Positions 25,289 to 34,615 of a DNA stretch of 64,000 bases are shown one piece after another. Every line of letters begins with the position of its first letter. Position 1 is the stretch's first letter. Origin of the DNA: Streptomyces sp. NBC_00690 (lineage in GTDB: Bacteria > Actinomycetota > Actinomycetes > Streptomycetales > Streptomycetaceae); contig NZ_CP109009.1 of the NCBI RefSeq assembly GCF_036226685.1, forward strand, positions 2,976,001-3,040,000, written 5' to 3'. Position numbers and translations under genes: made by a program. The notes under the pieces are model-generated. The model was given only the letters and a program-made list of their open reading frames with translations. It was not told where the DNA came from and did not search any database.

Positions 25289-25309
25289 CACTGCATTAAC
25301 AGCGAATTA

Positions 25310-26809
25310 TTACACGTCTCCCTCGCGGTCGAGGACCGCGGCGAGGGCCTGCTCGAAGTCGGACGACTCACTCGCACTGCGAGTGGGGTCCTGCTGGCGT
25401 ACGTCGATGACATGGCCGGTGAGCTCAGACAGCAGCACGTCGAGCGAGGTGCGGGCGACGGCCTCGGAGGACAGGAGCGAGCCCTCGGGTTCGACGCCGA
25501 ACGCCTTGGTACGCATGGGGGTCGCGGTGCGCTCGGGGTTGACGCAGTTCACTCGGATGCCGTCGTTCGCCCACTCGTCCGAGAGGGCCTGGGTGAGATT
25601 CACCATGGCCGCCTTGGTGGAGGAGTAGAGGCTGTACTCCGCACGCCCCCGTGTATAGCTGGAGGAGGTGTAGAGCAGGAGCTGTCCCTTGGTCTCCGCC
25701 AGGTATTTGTAGGAGGCACGCGCGATCTGGACAGGAGCCAGATAGTTGACGTTCAGCGCTTCCAGGATGGTGGTGTTGTCCGTCTCGGCGAGTTTCCCGA
25801 TGCGCAGGACGCCCGCGGTGTTGATGACGTAGTCGATGCGTCCGGTCTCCGAGTACGCCTTGGAGAGCGCGTCGTCGACGTGCTCCGGGTTCTCCACATG
25901 GGTGCCGGTGGTGGAGCGGCCGAGCGCGTAGACGTGGGCGCCGTACTTCTCCGCGAGGGTGGCGATGTCGGCGCCGATACCGTAGGAGCCGCCGAAGACG
26001 ACGAGGGTGCGACCGGCGAGCAGTTCGCGGTAGGCGGCCTCGTCGGCCTGGCGGGGGGCCGCGGTGGAGGCGAGTTGGAACAGCTTGTCGGCGAGGAAGA
26101 CGTCGACGGGCTGGGTGACCTTCATGTTGTACTCGTCGCCCGCGACGACGTGGATCGGTACGTCCGGCAGGTACTTCAGCACCACCGAACAGTCGTCGGT
26201 CGCCTGGAAGTTGGGGTCGCCGGCGGCAACCTCGTACGCCTTGCGGATCGTGGAGAGCTTGAACGCCTGGGGCGTCTGGCCACGCCGCAGACGGGATCGG
26301 TCGGGCACGTCGGTGATGAACTCGCCGTCGTCCCCGTGGGTGCGGGTCACGATGATGGTGTCCGCGGAGGGGATCGCCACGTCGACGGCGGCGTGACGCT
26401 CCAGCGCGTCGACACAGTCCTGGATCACTCGCTGTGACAGGAGTGGTCTGACGGCATCGTGGAAGAGGACGTTGCGGTCCTCGCCGTCCACCAGGCCCTC
26501 ACTGAGCGCTGCGATGGCGCGCTCGGTCGTCTGGTTGCGGGTGCTGCCGCCTTCGATGATCCGGGTGACCTTGGTCAGTCCCGCCTTGGCGACGATCCGC
26601 TCGATCTCGGGCACGAAGCCGGGGGCCATCAGCACGATCACATCGTCGATGGACTCGGCCTGCTCAAAGATGGTCAGTGTGTGCTCGATGACAGCCTTGC
26701 CGGCGATCTTCAGCAGTTGCTTGGGGATGGCAAGTCCCACCCGCTGACCGGTGCCTCCGGCTAGGACAACCGCTGTGGTGCGGGGCTTGGCTTCGTGCGG
26801 CACAGACAC
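25310..26809 (-). CDS. Bifunctional cytidylyltransferase / SDR reductase (CDP-ribitol synthesis)
   Basis: The 499-residue product has two domains. Residues 1-235 form an IspD/TarI-type cytidylyltransferase (LAGGTGQR at 17-24, IPKQLLKIAGK, VLFHDAVRPLLS). Residues from about 265 form a short-chain dehydrogenase (GGSYGIG for NAD(P), near 273; YSSTK as the YxxxK catalytic pair, near 396). This fusion is the architecture of Haemophilus Acs1/Bcs1, which reduces ribulose-5-phosphate and couples the ribitol-5-phosphate to CTP to give CDP-ribitol. An isoprenoid IspD role is unlikely because of the fused reductase and the TagF-like neighbour. The start is GTG, with a second in-frame GTG two codons later. 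It lies upstream of the TagF-like polymerase on the same strand. Confidence 0.9.
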   Translation of the reverse strand: MSVPHEAKPRTTAVVLAGGTGQRVGLAIPKQLLKIAGKAVIEHTLTIFEQAESIDDVIVLMAPGFVPEIERIVAKAGLTKVTRIIEGGSTRNQTTERAIAALSEGLVDGEDRNVLFHDAVRPLLSQRVIQDCVDALERHAAVDVAIPSADTIIVTRTHGDDGEFITDVPDRSRLRRGQTPQAFKLSTIRKAYEVAAGDPNFQATDDCSVVLKYLPDVPIHVVAGDEYNMKVTQPVDVFLADKLFQLASTAAPRQADEAAYRELLAGRTLVVFGGSYGIGADIATLAEKYGAHVYALGRSTTGTHVENPEHVDDALSKAYSETGRIDYVINTAGVLRIGKLAETDNTTILEALNVNYLAPVQIARASYKYLAETKGQLLLYTSSSYTRGRAEYSLYSSTKAAMVNLTQALSDEWANDGIRVNCVNPERTATPMRTKAFGVEPEGSLLSSEAVARTSLDVLLSELTGHVIDVRQQDPTRSASESSDFEQALAAVLDREGDV

Positions 26810-27042
26810 AGAACGACCTACCTTGAGACGAATGGGGGACGCTGCGATGGTCGCACTCTGCGTGACCGTCGTGCAAGGTGGGCGTCCACCGCCTCACCCC
26901 CCAGGGACACCGGGGGTTCACCATCGTCATCAGTCGTTCACAGGTCCGACCGGAGCGCCGCCCGTCCGAGGAAGTGACGGATGCCGTGCCGTCTGCGGGT
27001 CTGCGCAGGTGGGGCGGCATCCCTCACTCCTCTCAGCGGTGA

Positions 27043-29097
27043 TCAGCGGTCACTGACGTGGAGTACGAGCGCATTGTCGCGGTCGTACGCGAGCTTCACC
27101 TTGACGAGCCGCTGCTGTTGGTGCCGGAGCCTTCGCAGCACACGGCGGGCCAGCAGGAGCGGTCGCTGCTTGTGGAACAGGGCCTCGGGGTAGACGAACA
27201 CGTCACCCTTCTGGACCACGTCGTCAAGGACGCGGCCCACCCGCACCGGCTCCTCGCCCGGGGCGTAGCGCAGCCACACTTCCCAGGCTTCCCTCGGGTG
27301 GTGCTGGTGGGCCACGGCCACCTCGCACCCGATGGTCACTTCGAAGCCTCGGGTGCCCTCTCGTGTGCCGGGGAAACTCAACTCCTCCGGTGAATCGCCT
27401 CCTCGGCGCAGCAGCAGTGACGGTTCACCCGATGGTTCGGCCTCGCCGAACAGGCGTCCGGTCAGGGTGAGCCTGCGGTCGGAGAGGAGGAAGTCCGCCG
27501 CCTCCGCGTGGACCGGGCGTACCCAGGAGCGCAGCACCAGATGCTGCTCCGGTGCCCGCCGGTAGGGAACGTGGTGGTGGACGGGAGCACCGGTGGTGAG
27601 CCGGTCGGCGACCTTCAGCGACCCCCGCTGGTCGACGGTGCGGGCGAAGATCTCGGCGCGTAGCCCGGTTGCGGGTTGGTCGGCGTGGCACGTCCAGTGG
27701 CCGTCGGCGAAGTCGTCGGCGGCGGGAATGGTGACGCTGCCGTCGAGATCGAACGGATAGGCCCGCGACGGCGCCCCGTCTCCGACCTTGGTGCAGAGCA
27801 GTTGCAGTCCGGGGTGCTTCAGCACCGCGGCCTCCGGGGTGATCAGCCGTACGGTGACCGAGCCGTCGGGTTTCGCAACGGCGTCCGCGACCGGTGCGAA
27901 GACCGCGCTCCGGGCACTCTCCGCGACGGGTGCGCCGCGATTGTGCTGTGTGGCCCCGGCGCCGAGTTCGGCGAAGAGGTCGGTGTACTGCTTGGCGATG
28001 GCGGCCGGGTCGTAGCGGCGGGAGTTCTCGCGGGCCTCGGCGCCCATCCGGCGGCGCAGTTGCTGGTCGTCGATGAGCCGTAGCAGCGCGGCGGACACGG
28101 CCCCCACGTCGCCGACGGGGACGAGCAGCCCGTCCACACCGTCCTTGATGATCTCCCGCGGTCCGTAGTCGCAGTCCGTGCTGACGACCGGCAGGCCGCA
28201 GCGCATGGCCTCGACGAGCGTCATGCCGAACGACTCGTGCCGAGAGGTGGAGACGGCTATGGCCCCCTTGACCCACTCGGGCTCGATCGGGGAACGCGGG
28301 CCCATCAGTTGAACGCTGTTGTAGAGGCGCAACTTCTGGACACGGCGGCGCAGCCTCTCCCGCTCCGGGCCCCAACCGTAGATGCGCAAGGTCCAGTCCG
28401 GGCGCAGCGCGACCACGTCGGCGAACGCCTTGAGGAGGACGTCGTACTGCTTCTCGCGGGAGAGGCGACCGGCGGCGACGATGATGTTGCCGGTCGTGTC
28501 CGACGGGGAGACGTCCGGGTCGGGAACGCTATTGGGAATCGAGAGGATCCGGGTGTCCGGGAGCGGCATCTGCTCCCGCCAGACGGCCGCGTCCCCTTCC
28601 GAGACTGTGACGAAGGCGTCGGTCTCGGCGAGGAGCGGACGCATCTCCTCGCGCAGGGCCTCCTTGTGGTGGTGGTAGGTCATGTGCTCCTGACCGATGA
28701 CCACGGTGCTGACGGGGGCGAACTGGGCCGCGTAGGCGACGAGTCCGGGCCGGGTGCCGATGACGACGTCCGCGTCGGAGCCGGCGTAGTGGTCGCGGAC
28801 CCGCTCGTCGGTCAGCTCGCTGTACTCCTTGTACCGCGCCTCGTGGGGCGGGAAGAGCTTCGCCGGCTTCAACTGGTCGGGGTGCTTCTTCTCATTGCCA
28901 GGAGACGAGGGACGGGTGTCCACGAGCGGCACGACCGTGATGCGGGGGTCGATATCGAAGAGGGGAATGTCCCGGTGGCGGAAGACCGAGACGATCTCCA
29001 CCTCATGGCGGCTGGCCAGTTCCTCCGCCAGATTCAGCGTGGTGCGAATGGTGCCACCAATGCCGTAAATGGTGTGAATAAGTAAGGAAATCTTCAC
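27043..29097 (-). CDS. GT4-type glycosyltransferase with extra C-terminal domain
   Basis: The 684-residue product has a GT-B retaining glycosyltransferase domain (about 1-390): N-terminal IHTIYGIGGTIRTTLNLAEEL, nucleotide-sugar region VAAGRLSREKQYDVLLKAF, and the E-x7-E signature in RHESFGMTLVEAMRCGLPVVST. About 270 further residues, rich in beta strands, have no family I recognise and may bind glycan or polymer. The start is GTG at 29097, preceded by GGAG at good spacing. The open frame further upstream is low-complexity and rejected. It is co-oriented with the CDP-ribitol and TagF-like genes, so it probably decorates or primes the same wall polymer. Confidence 0.88.
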   Translation of the reverse strand: MKISLLIHTIYGIGGTIRTTLNLAEELASRHEVEIVSVFRHRDIPLFDIDPRITVVPLVDTRPSSPGNEKKHPDQLKPAKLFPPHEARYKEYSELTDERVRDHYAGSDADVVIGTRPGLVAYAAQFAPVSTVVIGQEHMTYHHHKEALREEMRPLLAETDAFVTVSEGDAAVWREQMPLPDTRILSIPNSVPDPDVSPSDTTGNIIVAAGRLSREKQYDVLLKAFADVVALRPDWTLRIYGWGPERERLRRRVQKLRLYNSVQLMGPRSPIEPEWVKGAIAVSTSRHESFGMTLVEAMRCGLPVVSTDCDYGPREIIKDGVDGLLVPVGDVGAVSAALLRLIDDQQLRRRMGAEARENSRRYDPAAIAKQYTDLFAELGAGATQHNRGAPVAESARSAVFAPVADAVAKPDGSVTVRLITPEAAVLKHPGLQLLCTKVGDGAPSRAYPFDLDGSVTIPAADDFADGHWTCHADQPATGLRAEIFARTVDQRGSLKVADRLTTGAPVHHHVPYRRAPEQHLVLRSWVRPVHAEAADFLLSDRRLTLTGRLFGEAEPSGEPSLLLRRGGDSPEELSFPGTREGTRGFEVTIGCEVAVAHQHHPREAWEVWLRYAPGEEPVRVGRVLDDVVQKGDVFVYPEALFHKQRPLLLARRVLRRLRHQQQRLVKVKLAYDRDNALVLHVSDR

Positions 29098-29413
29098 CAG
29101 CGCTCCGCTTCTCTGCCGGGGCCACTCGTCTTTGCCCCCGCGTAGTAGACCGGGGGAAGGGGGGAGAGGTTGTGCCTCGCCGTGCACCAATACGGCATCG
29201 GACCGGCCTGGCGAGGCGGTCACCATGGGACACGCGGAAAAGGGTACGCGGCGTTCCCGGAAAGGGTGAGTTGCCCTGCGCTCCCGGAGTTTCCCGGATG
29301 GGACGGACACCGGGAGCAGCAGGCACAGGGGAACGGGCACAGGGGACGGGCGGGCACCGGATCGAAGGAACCGGCCGGCTCTCACGGGGCACACAGGGTC
29401 CCGGGCATGTGCG

Positions 29414-29452
29414 AAGGCCCGCCCGGGAGCGGTGTGCTCCCGAACGGGCCTT
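29414..29452 (-). terminator. Terminator after obg
   Basis: Two-part hairpin: outer stem AAGGCCCG / CGGGCCTT and inner stem CGGGAG / CTCCCG, 28 bases past the obg stop. On the minus strand it ends in TT. The rest of the 382-base gap before the glycosyltransferase start holds no gene. Confidence 0.75.
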
Positions 29453-29479
29453 GCTGCGACGCCTCGGTGAAGCGGGCCG

Positions 29480-30919
29480 CTAGTTGAAGGGGTCGAACTC
29501 GTCGTAGGCCCGCTGTACGTCGTCCTTCTCCGCCTCACGGTCACGGCGGCGCTGCGCTGCGGGGCGCGGCGCTTCGAGACGGTGGTCCTCGCCGCGGCGG
29601 CCGAGCATCTCGGCTCCGGCCATCACCGTCGGCTCCCAGTCGAACACCACGGCGTTCTCCTCGGGTCCGATGGCCACGCCGTCGCCCGAACGGGCACCCG
29701 CCTTCATCAGGGACTCTTCGACTCCGAGGCGGCTCAGCCGGTCGGCGAGATAGCCGACGGCCTCGTCGTTGCTGAAGTCGGTCTGACGCACCCAGCGCTC
29801 CGGCTTCTCGCCGCGCACCCGGTACAGTCCGTCGTCCTCGCGCACGACCGAGAACCCGGTGTCGTCGACGGCCTTGGGTCGGATGACGATCCGGGTCGCC
29901 TCCTCCACCGGCTTGGCGGCACGGGCCTCGGCGATGATCCCCGCGAGGGCAAAGGACAGTTCCTTGAGCCCGGTCCGGGCCACCGCGGAGACCTCGTACA
30001 CCCGGTAGCCACGGGCTTCGAGATCGGGGCGGATCATCTCGGCGAGGTCCTTGCCGTCCGGGATGTCGACCTTGTTGAGGACGACGACCCGCGGCCGGTC
30101 GTCAAGACCGCCGTACTGCGTCAACTCGGCCTCGATGACGTCGAGGTCGGACAGCGGGTCACGGTCGGACTCCAGCGTCGCCGTGTCGAGCACGTGCACC
30201 AGCACCGAGCAGCGCTCGACGTGGCGCAGGAACTCCAGGCCCAGGCCCTTGCCCTGGCTCGCGCCGGGGATGAGACCGGGGACGTCGGCCATCGTGTAGA
30301 CGGTCGAGCCGGCGGTGATGACGCCCAGGTTCGGTACGAGCGTGGTGAACGGATAGTCCGCGATCTTGGGCTTGGCGGCGCTGAGCACCGAGATCAGCGA
30401 CGACTTGCCGGCGCTCGGATAGCCGACCAGCGCCACATCGGCGACGGTCTTGAGCTCCATCGTCACATCGCGGGCCTCACCGGGCTCGCCCAGCAGGGCA
30501 AAGCCGGGGGCCTTGCGACGGGCCGAGGCCAGAGCCGCGTTGCCGAGGCCGCCCCGGCCGCCCTGCCCAGCCACGAAGGTGGTGCCCTGGCCGACGAGGT
30601 CGGCGAGCACATTGCCCTGTGCGTCGAGCACGACGGTGCCGTCGGGCACCGGCAGGATCAGGTCCTTGCCGTCCTTGCCCGAGCGGTTGTCACCCGCCCC
30701 CGGCTGACCGTTGGTGGCCTTGCGGTGCGGACTGTGGTGGTAGTCGAGGAGCGTGGTGACCGACTGGTCGACGACCAGGATCACATCACCGCCCCGGCCA
30801 CCGTTGCCGCCATCGGGTCCGCCGAGCGGCTTGAACTTCTCCCGGTGAACGGAGGCGCAGCCGTGGCCTCCGCTACCCGCGGCGACGTGCAGCTCGACGC
30901 GGTCCACGAAGGTGGTCAT
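29480..30919 (-). CDS. obg: GTPase Obg/CgtA
   Basis: Essential GTPase bound to the large ribosomal subunit, with roles in ribosome maturation and, in Streptomyces, in timing of aerial growth. The 479-residue product has the Gly-rich Obg fold at 1-155, a G domain with P-loop GYPSAGKSS near 166-174, NKVD ([11 protein letters not shown]) and other G motifs, and the C-terminal OCT domain (about 345-420). The final 55 residues are charged and typical of actinobacterial Obg. The order rplU-rpmA-obg is highly conserved. Confidence 0.99.
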   Translation of the reverse strand: MTTFVDRVELHVAAGSGGHGCASVHREKFKPLGGPDGGNGGRGGDVILVVDQSVTTLLDYHHSPHRKATNGQPGAGDNRSGKDGKDLILPVPDGTVVLDAQGNVLADLVGQGTTFVAGQGGRGGLGNAALASARRKAPGFALLGEPGEARDVTMELKTVADVALVGYPSAGKSSLISVLSAAKPKIADYPFTTLVPNLGVITAGSTVYTMADVPGLIPGASQGKGLGLEFLRHVERCSVLVHVLDTATLESDRDPLSDLDVIEAELTQYGGLDDRPRVVVLNKVDIPDGKDLAEMIRPDLEARGYRVYEVSAVARTGLKELSFALAGIIAEARAAKPVEEATRIVIRPKAVDDTGFSVVREDDGLYRVRGEKPERWVRQTDFSNDEAVGYLADRLSRLGVEESLMKAGARSGDGVAIGPEENAVVFDWEPTVMAGAEMLGRRGEDHRLEAPRPAAQRRRDREAEKDDVQRAYDEFDPFN

Positions 30920-30966
30920 GGGTGTCCTCCAGATACGTACGGGATTGTCTTTAGCTCTAACACAAC

Positions 30967-31009
30967 GGAGGCGGACCCGCTTCCCGTGCGGGAAGTGAGG
31001 TCCGCCTCC
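30967..31009 (-). terminator. Hairpin between rpmA and obg
   Basis: Outer 11-bp stem GGAGGCGGACC / GGTCCGCCTCC and inner 7-bp stem CTTCCCG / CGGGAAG, right after the rpmA stop. Because obg follows on the same strand, it may set the ratio of ribosomal protein to Obg expression rather than stop all transcription. Confidence 0.6.
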
Positions 31010-31037
31010 GCGGAAAACGCTCTGAGGCTGCCTTCGA

Positions 31038-31292
31038 TCAGGCGACCGGAACGATGTTCACGACCTTGCGGCCACGGTGACGGCCGAACTCGACCGCGCC
31101 GGGCAGCAGGGCGAACAGGGTGTCGTCGCCACCGCGACCGACGCCCGTGCCGGGGTGGAAGTGGGTGCCGCGCTGGCGGACCAGGATCTCACCGGCGTTC
31201 ACGACCTGACCGCCGAAGCGCTTCACGCCGAGCCGCTGAGCATTGGAGTCGCGACCGTTCCGGGTGGACGATGCGCCCTTCTTGTGTGCCAT
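31038..31292 (-). CDS. rpmA: 50S ribosomal protein L27
   Basis: The 84-residue product starts [16 protein letters not shown] and carries the conserved [21 protein letters not shown] segment. The N-terminal arm of L27 reaches the peptidyl-transferase centre. It lacks the N-terminal cleaved extension seen in Firmicutes. It is 14 bases downstream of rplU. Confidence 0.99.
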   Translation of the reverse strand: MAHKKGASSTRNGRDSNAQRLGVKRFGGQVVNAGEILVRQRGTHFHPGTGVGRGGDDTLFALLPGAVEFGRHRGRKVVNIVPVA

Positions 31293-31306
31293 CTCTCCTC
31301 AGTCCC

Positions 31307-31627
31307 TTACTTCGCGGCCGTCGGGATGCCGATGACCTTGATCGCCGTGTACTGCTGACGGTGACCCTGGCGACGGCGGTAGCCGGTCTTGTTCTTGTAG
31401 CGCAGGATGTCGATCTTCGCGCCCTTGTGGTGGTCCACGACCTCGGCCGTGACCTTGATACCGGCGAGCACCCACGGGTCGCTGGTCACAGCTTCGCCGT
31501 CGACAACGAGCAGGGTAGAGAGCTCTACCGTGTCGCCAACCTTGGCAGTGGAAATCTTGTCAACCTCAACGATGTCGCCGACAGCAACCTTGTGCTGGCG
31601 ACCACCGCTGCGCACGATGGCGTACAC
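31307..31627 (-). CDS. rplU: 50S ribosomal protein L21
   Basis: The 106-residue product starts at GTG with [14 protein letters not shown] and ends [11 protein letters not shown], with the conserved [21 protein letters not shown] region. The frame is open upstream for 50 codons of Arg/Pro-rich sequence unlike L21, so that longer start is rejected. A purine-rich AAAGAGAG site precedes the GTG. Confidence 0.99.
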   Translation of the reverse strand: MYAIVRSGGRQHKVAVGDIVEVDKISTAKVGDTVELSTLLVVDGEAVTSDPWVLAGIKVTAEVVDHHKGAKIDILRYKNKTGYRRRQGHRQQYTAIKVIGIPTAAK

Positions 31628-31673
31628 GCGGATCTCTCTTTCGCTCGGAACGGACCCCTGACGCCAGCCGTCG

Positions 31674-31691
31674 CACAGGCCGAAGCCTGTG
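31674..31691 (-). promoter_or_regulatory. UUCG-loop hairpin in the rplU 5' leader
   Basis: The 18-base palindrome CACAGGC-TTCG-GCCTGTG (minus strand) forms a 7-bp stem closed by a C(UUCG)G tetraloop, 47 bases upstream of the rplU start. It is a very stable RNA hairpin, possibly part of a ribosomal-protein leader or a stability element. Confidence 0.45.
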
Positions 31692-31929
31692 TTGATCCGG
31701 AAGGACGAGCGGCCTCTCCCAACGGCTCGAAGCCGGTCGGGAGGGAGATGCTCAGGGGCGGGCGCGTATGGAAACACACCGATGGACCAGGTTACGGGGA
31801 CGGGTCCGGGTGGTCAAACCAGCTCCTGGCCCCCGCCGCCCGGCCCGTACGCGGTCGCACACACACGCGATACCTGGTGAACGGCCGCCGCTGCCTGTTC
31901 AATGGGCAGCTGTGTCGCTGCGCTCCCTG

Positions 31930-33855
31930 ATGTCCATGCCCAGGATGCTGCGCCATGGCTCCGCCGTGGGCGCGGATCTGCCACCCGACGAGGTCGTCAC
32001 GGTCGATGCCGTGACCGACCCCGCGCTGTGCGATGCGCTGAGCGCCGCCGCACTCGGCGACGCGGCGCCCGCGCGGGAGCTGCTGGCCGAGACCCGGCTC
32101 GGCGCACAGTGGGAACGGCGCAGCAACTGTGTGTCCGCCCTCGCCACGAGTGCGCTGCGGCATCCCGGCTGGCTGGAGAACTGGCTGGACACCAGCCCCG
32201 ACGACCCCGACGCCACCCTGCTCACCGCCGGTCTGCGGGTCCAGCGCGCCTGGCAGGTGCGCACCGGTGAGGACGCCGGCGAGATCTCGGACGAGCAGTT
32301 CCGGGTCTTCTTCTCCCTGCTGGAGGAGGCCGTGCCGATGCTGTCCGCCGCGACCGAACTCAATCCGACCGATCCGGTGCCGTGGGAGATCGCCCTCACC
32401 CATGCCCGGGGCATCCAGTCCCCGCGCGACGTCTTCGACTCCTACTGGTCGGAAGCCGTCGCCCGGGCCCCCCACCACTTCGGCTGCCACGCCTCCGCGC
32501 TCCAGTACCTGTGCGAGAAGTGGTACGGCTCGCACACGGAGATGTTCGACTTCGCCGAGCGGGCCGCCGACCGCGCACTGCCCGGTTCACTGCTGAACGC
32601 CCTGCCCCTGCTGGCGGCGATCGAGTACGAGGTCGTGTCGCCGGATCCGCCGGAGACCGGGCCGATCACCCGGGGCCGGTTGGCTTCGGCGGTGGCGCGC
32701 GCCCTGGAGCTCTCGTCCTGGTACGAGCCCGGTGACCCGGAGGCCGCGGAGTTCCGCAACCATCTGGCCCTGATGCTGATCTTCGAGCAGCGCTGGCAGG
32801 ACGCACTGGAGATGTTCCGGGCGATAGGCGTGCACGCCCGGGAGTTCCCCTGGGCGTACTTGGGCGAGAGCCGCAAGGAGTTCCTGGAGTTCCGGTTGGG
32901 CGTACGGATGCAGGTGGCGTCGAGCACTCCCTTCTTCGGCAAGCCTCCCCAGCCCGCTCCCCCACCGGAGCCGGAGCAGATCGCCGCCGAGTCCGACGGC
33001 GTGCACCGCTCGCTGGCGATCGTCTCGGCGGCACCAGACCGGGTCGCCGAGGCGGCCCTGATGTGCGGCGTCTCGCTGCGGATCGCACCCGCCCCCTGGG
33101 GTGCGGGGCAGGGCGCGTCCGGCGAGGGCCGGGCGGAGCCGGCGACGGGCGGGACGGAGGGGGGCACCGATACGGTCGGGCGTCGGTACCCGGTCGACGG
33201 CGAGCACCGGAGCGAGGGGCCCGCCGCCTTCTGGTCCGACTCCGAACCGCCCGGGCCGGGATCGCTCCTATGGGGAGCAGGACCCGGCATCCCCGGCGCC
33301 GGGCCGGCTGCCTGGCGGGCGGGTGGTCCGTCGCTGCCCGCTGCCCCGTCCCCTTCCTCCGGGGCATGTCTGAGCTATGTGGAGGTCGCCCCCGATCTCT
33401 TCCCCAACCGACGCACGGGTGCGGCGACCGGCGAGGAGTTGCTGACGACGGCCGTGGCCGGCTTCACCACCGGCGAGCCCTGGCCCGCCCTGGTGCTGCA
33501 CCACACCGCGGGCCGTCATGGGTTCGCGCTCTTCGGGCAGGGCACTGTCCTCGCCTCCCACCAGTGGGACCCCGCCGCGCCGGTCCTGGACCACCCCCAG
33601 GCCGCGGCGGTCGCCCGGGCGCTCGCATCGGCCTTCCCTCCGGCCGGCCCCCGTCCGCTGATCACCTTGCTGCGCGGCGGGGACGACCCGGCCCGCCGGC
33701 AGCGCCAGCTCCTGGCCGCACTCGGGCTGCCCCCGCTCCCGAACGGATTCGGCGAGCGGGACGACATCCTCAAGGACGCTCCGGGTGCCCAGCTCGTGCT
33801 GCGCCGTGGGGTGCTCAAGGGCATCCGGGACAGCATGCGACGACGGCGTCCCTGA
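31930..33855 (+). CDS. Helical-repeat protein of unknown function
   Basis: The 641-residue product has an N-terminal half of TPR-like helical hairpins (for example PDATLLTAGLRVQRAWQV and PVPWEIALTHARG). A low-complexity Gly/Pro/Ala linker follows at about 400-500, then a C-terminal domain of about 140 residues (LSYVEVAPDLFPN to the end). No enzyme motif is visible. The ATG at 31930 is chosen because the conserved-looking sequence begins there; a GTG at 31912 is an alternative and neither has a good Shine-Dalgarno. It diverges from rplU and starts the plus-strand run. In S. coelicolor the single gene between rplU and RNase ES is probably its counterpart. Confidence 0.8.
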   Translation: MSMPRMLRHGSAVGADLPPDEVVTVDAVTDPALCDALSAAALGDAAPARELLAETRLGAQWERRSNCVSALATSALRHPGWLENWLDTSPDDPDATLLTAGLRVQRAWQVRTGEDAGEISDEQFRVFFSLLEEAVPMLSAATELNPTDPVPWEIALTHARGIQSPRDVFDSYWSEAVARAPHHFGCHASALQYLCEKWYGSHTEMFDFAERAADRALPGSLLNALPLLAAIEYEVVSPDPPETGPITRGRLASAVARALELSSWYEPGDPEAAEFRNHLALMLIFEQRWQDALEMFRAIGVHAREFPWAYLGESRKEFLEFRLGVRMQVASSTPFFGKPPQPAPPPEPEQIAAESDGVHRSLAIVSAAPDRVAEAALMCGVSLRIAPAPWGAGQGASGEGRAEPATGGTEGGTDTVGRRYPVDGEHRSEGPAAFWSDSEPPGPGSLLWGAGPGIPGAGPAAWRAGGPSLPAAPSPSSGACLSYVEVAPDLFPNRRTGAATGEELLTTAVAGFTTGEPWPALVLHHTAGRHGFALFGQGTVLASHQWDPAAPVLDHPQAAAVARALASAFPPAGPRPLITLLRGGDDPARRQRQLLAALGLPPLPNGFGERDDILKDAPGAQLVLRRGVLKGIRDSMRRRRP

Positions 33856-33990
33856 CGGCCCCGGTACCGCTGCGAGCGCGCGCGAACGGCACGGTAGGAG
33901 AGAACCAAAGGTCCGTTCCGGGCACCCGCTGCCCGTCGTCGATCGAGACGTATGCTCGGCGGGCCAGAACGCCACCGGAAAGGCAGCAGA

Positions 33991-34590
33991 GTGAACTACA
34001 GGGTCCAGCCCACCGCACAGGTCGACGAGACGGCGGAGATCGGCGCCGGAAGCAGCGTCTGGGAACTCGCCCAGATCCGCGAGAAGGCCCGGCTGGGCGA
34101 GGGCTGCGTGGTGGGCCGCGGCGCCTACGTCGGCACCGGTGTGCAGATGGGCGACAACTGCAAGCTCCAGAACTACGCACTGGTCTACGAGCCCGCGGAG
34201 TTGGGGAACGGGGTCTTCATCGGGCCCGCGGTGGTGCTCACCAACGACCACAACCCGCGTTCGGTGGACCCGGACGGCAAGCAGAAGCGCGGCGGCGACT
34301 GGGAGGCCGTCGGCGTGAAGATCGCCGACGGTGCGTCCATCGGTGCTCGTTCGGTGTGTGTGGCCCCGCTCCAGATCGGTCGTTGGGCGATGGTGGCGGC
34401 CGGTGCCGTCGTCACCAAAGACGTACCGGACTTCGGGCTTGTCGTCGGGGTCCCCGCGCGACGGATCGGCTGGGTCGGACGATCCGGGGTGCGTCTCGTG
34501 GAGAGCGGCGAGCCGGGTGTCTGGGAGTGCCCGAAGACCGGCGAACTGTACGAGGAGAAGGCGGGAGTCCTCTCAGAGCGCGCGCTCTGA
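33991..34590 (+). CDS. Hexapeptide-repeat N-acetyltransferase, WbpD/WlbB type
   Basis: The 199-residue left-handed beta-helix protein (IGAGSSVWELAQI, GEGCVVGRGAYVG, NGVFIGPAVVLTN) carries the likely catalytic His in TNDHNPR, as in WbpD/WlbB. These enzymes transfer acetyl from acetyl-CoA to the 3-amino group of UDP-2-acetamido-3-amino-glucuronate. A zinc-finger-like WECPKTGELY end is also typical. The start is GTG. The other four enzymes of the UDP-ManNAc3NAcA route are encoded within 13 kb, which supports this substrate over a generic sugar O-acetyltransferase. Confidence 0.88.
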   Translation: MNYRVQPTAQVDETAEIGAGSSVWELAQIREKARLGEGCVVGRGAYVGTGVQMGDNCKLQNYALVYEPAELGNGVFIGPAVVLTNDHNPRSVDPDGKQKRGGDWEAVGVKIADGASIGARSVCVAPLQIGRWAMVAAGAVVTKDVPDFGLVVGVPARRIGWVGRSGVRLVESGEPGVWECPKTGELYEEKAGVLSERAL

Positions 34591-34615
34591 GAAGCGGTCG
34601 TGCCCCGCGCCCGCT

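Noticed and set aside
25310..26809. IspD of the MEP isoprenoid pathway
   Set aside because: The protein is fused to a short-chain dehydrogenase and sits beside a TagF-like polymerase, which fits CDP-ribitol synthesis instead.
29098..29544. Long N-terminal extension of the GT4 glycosyltransferase
   Set aside because: The sequence upstream of the GTG at 29097 is low-complexity, contains the obg terminator and overlaps the end of obg; the GTG has a proper ribosome binding site.
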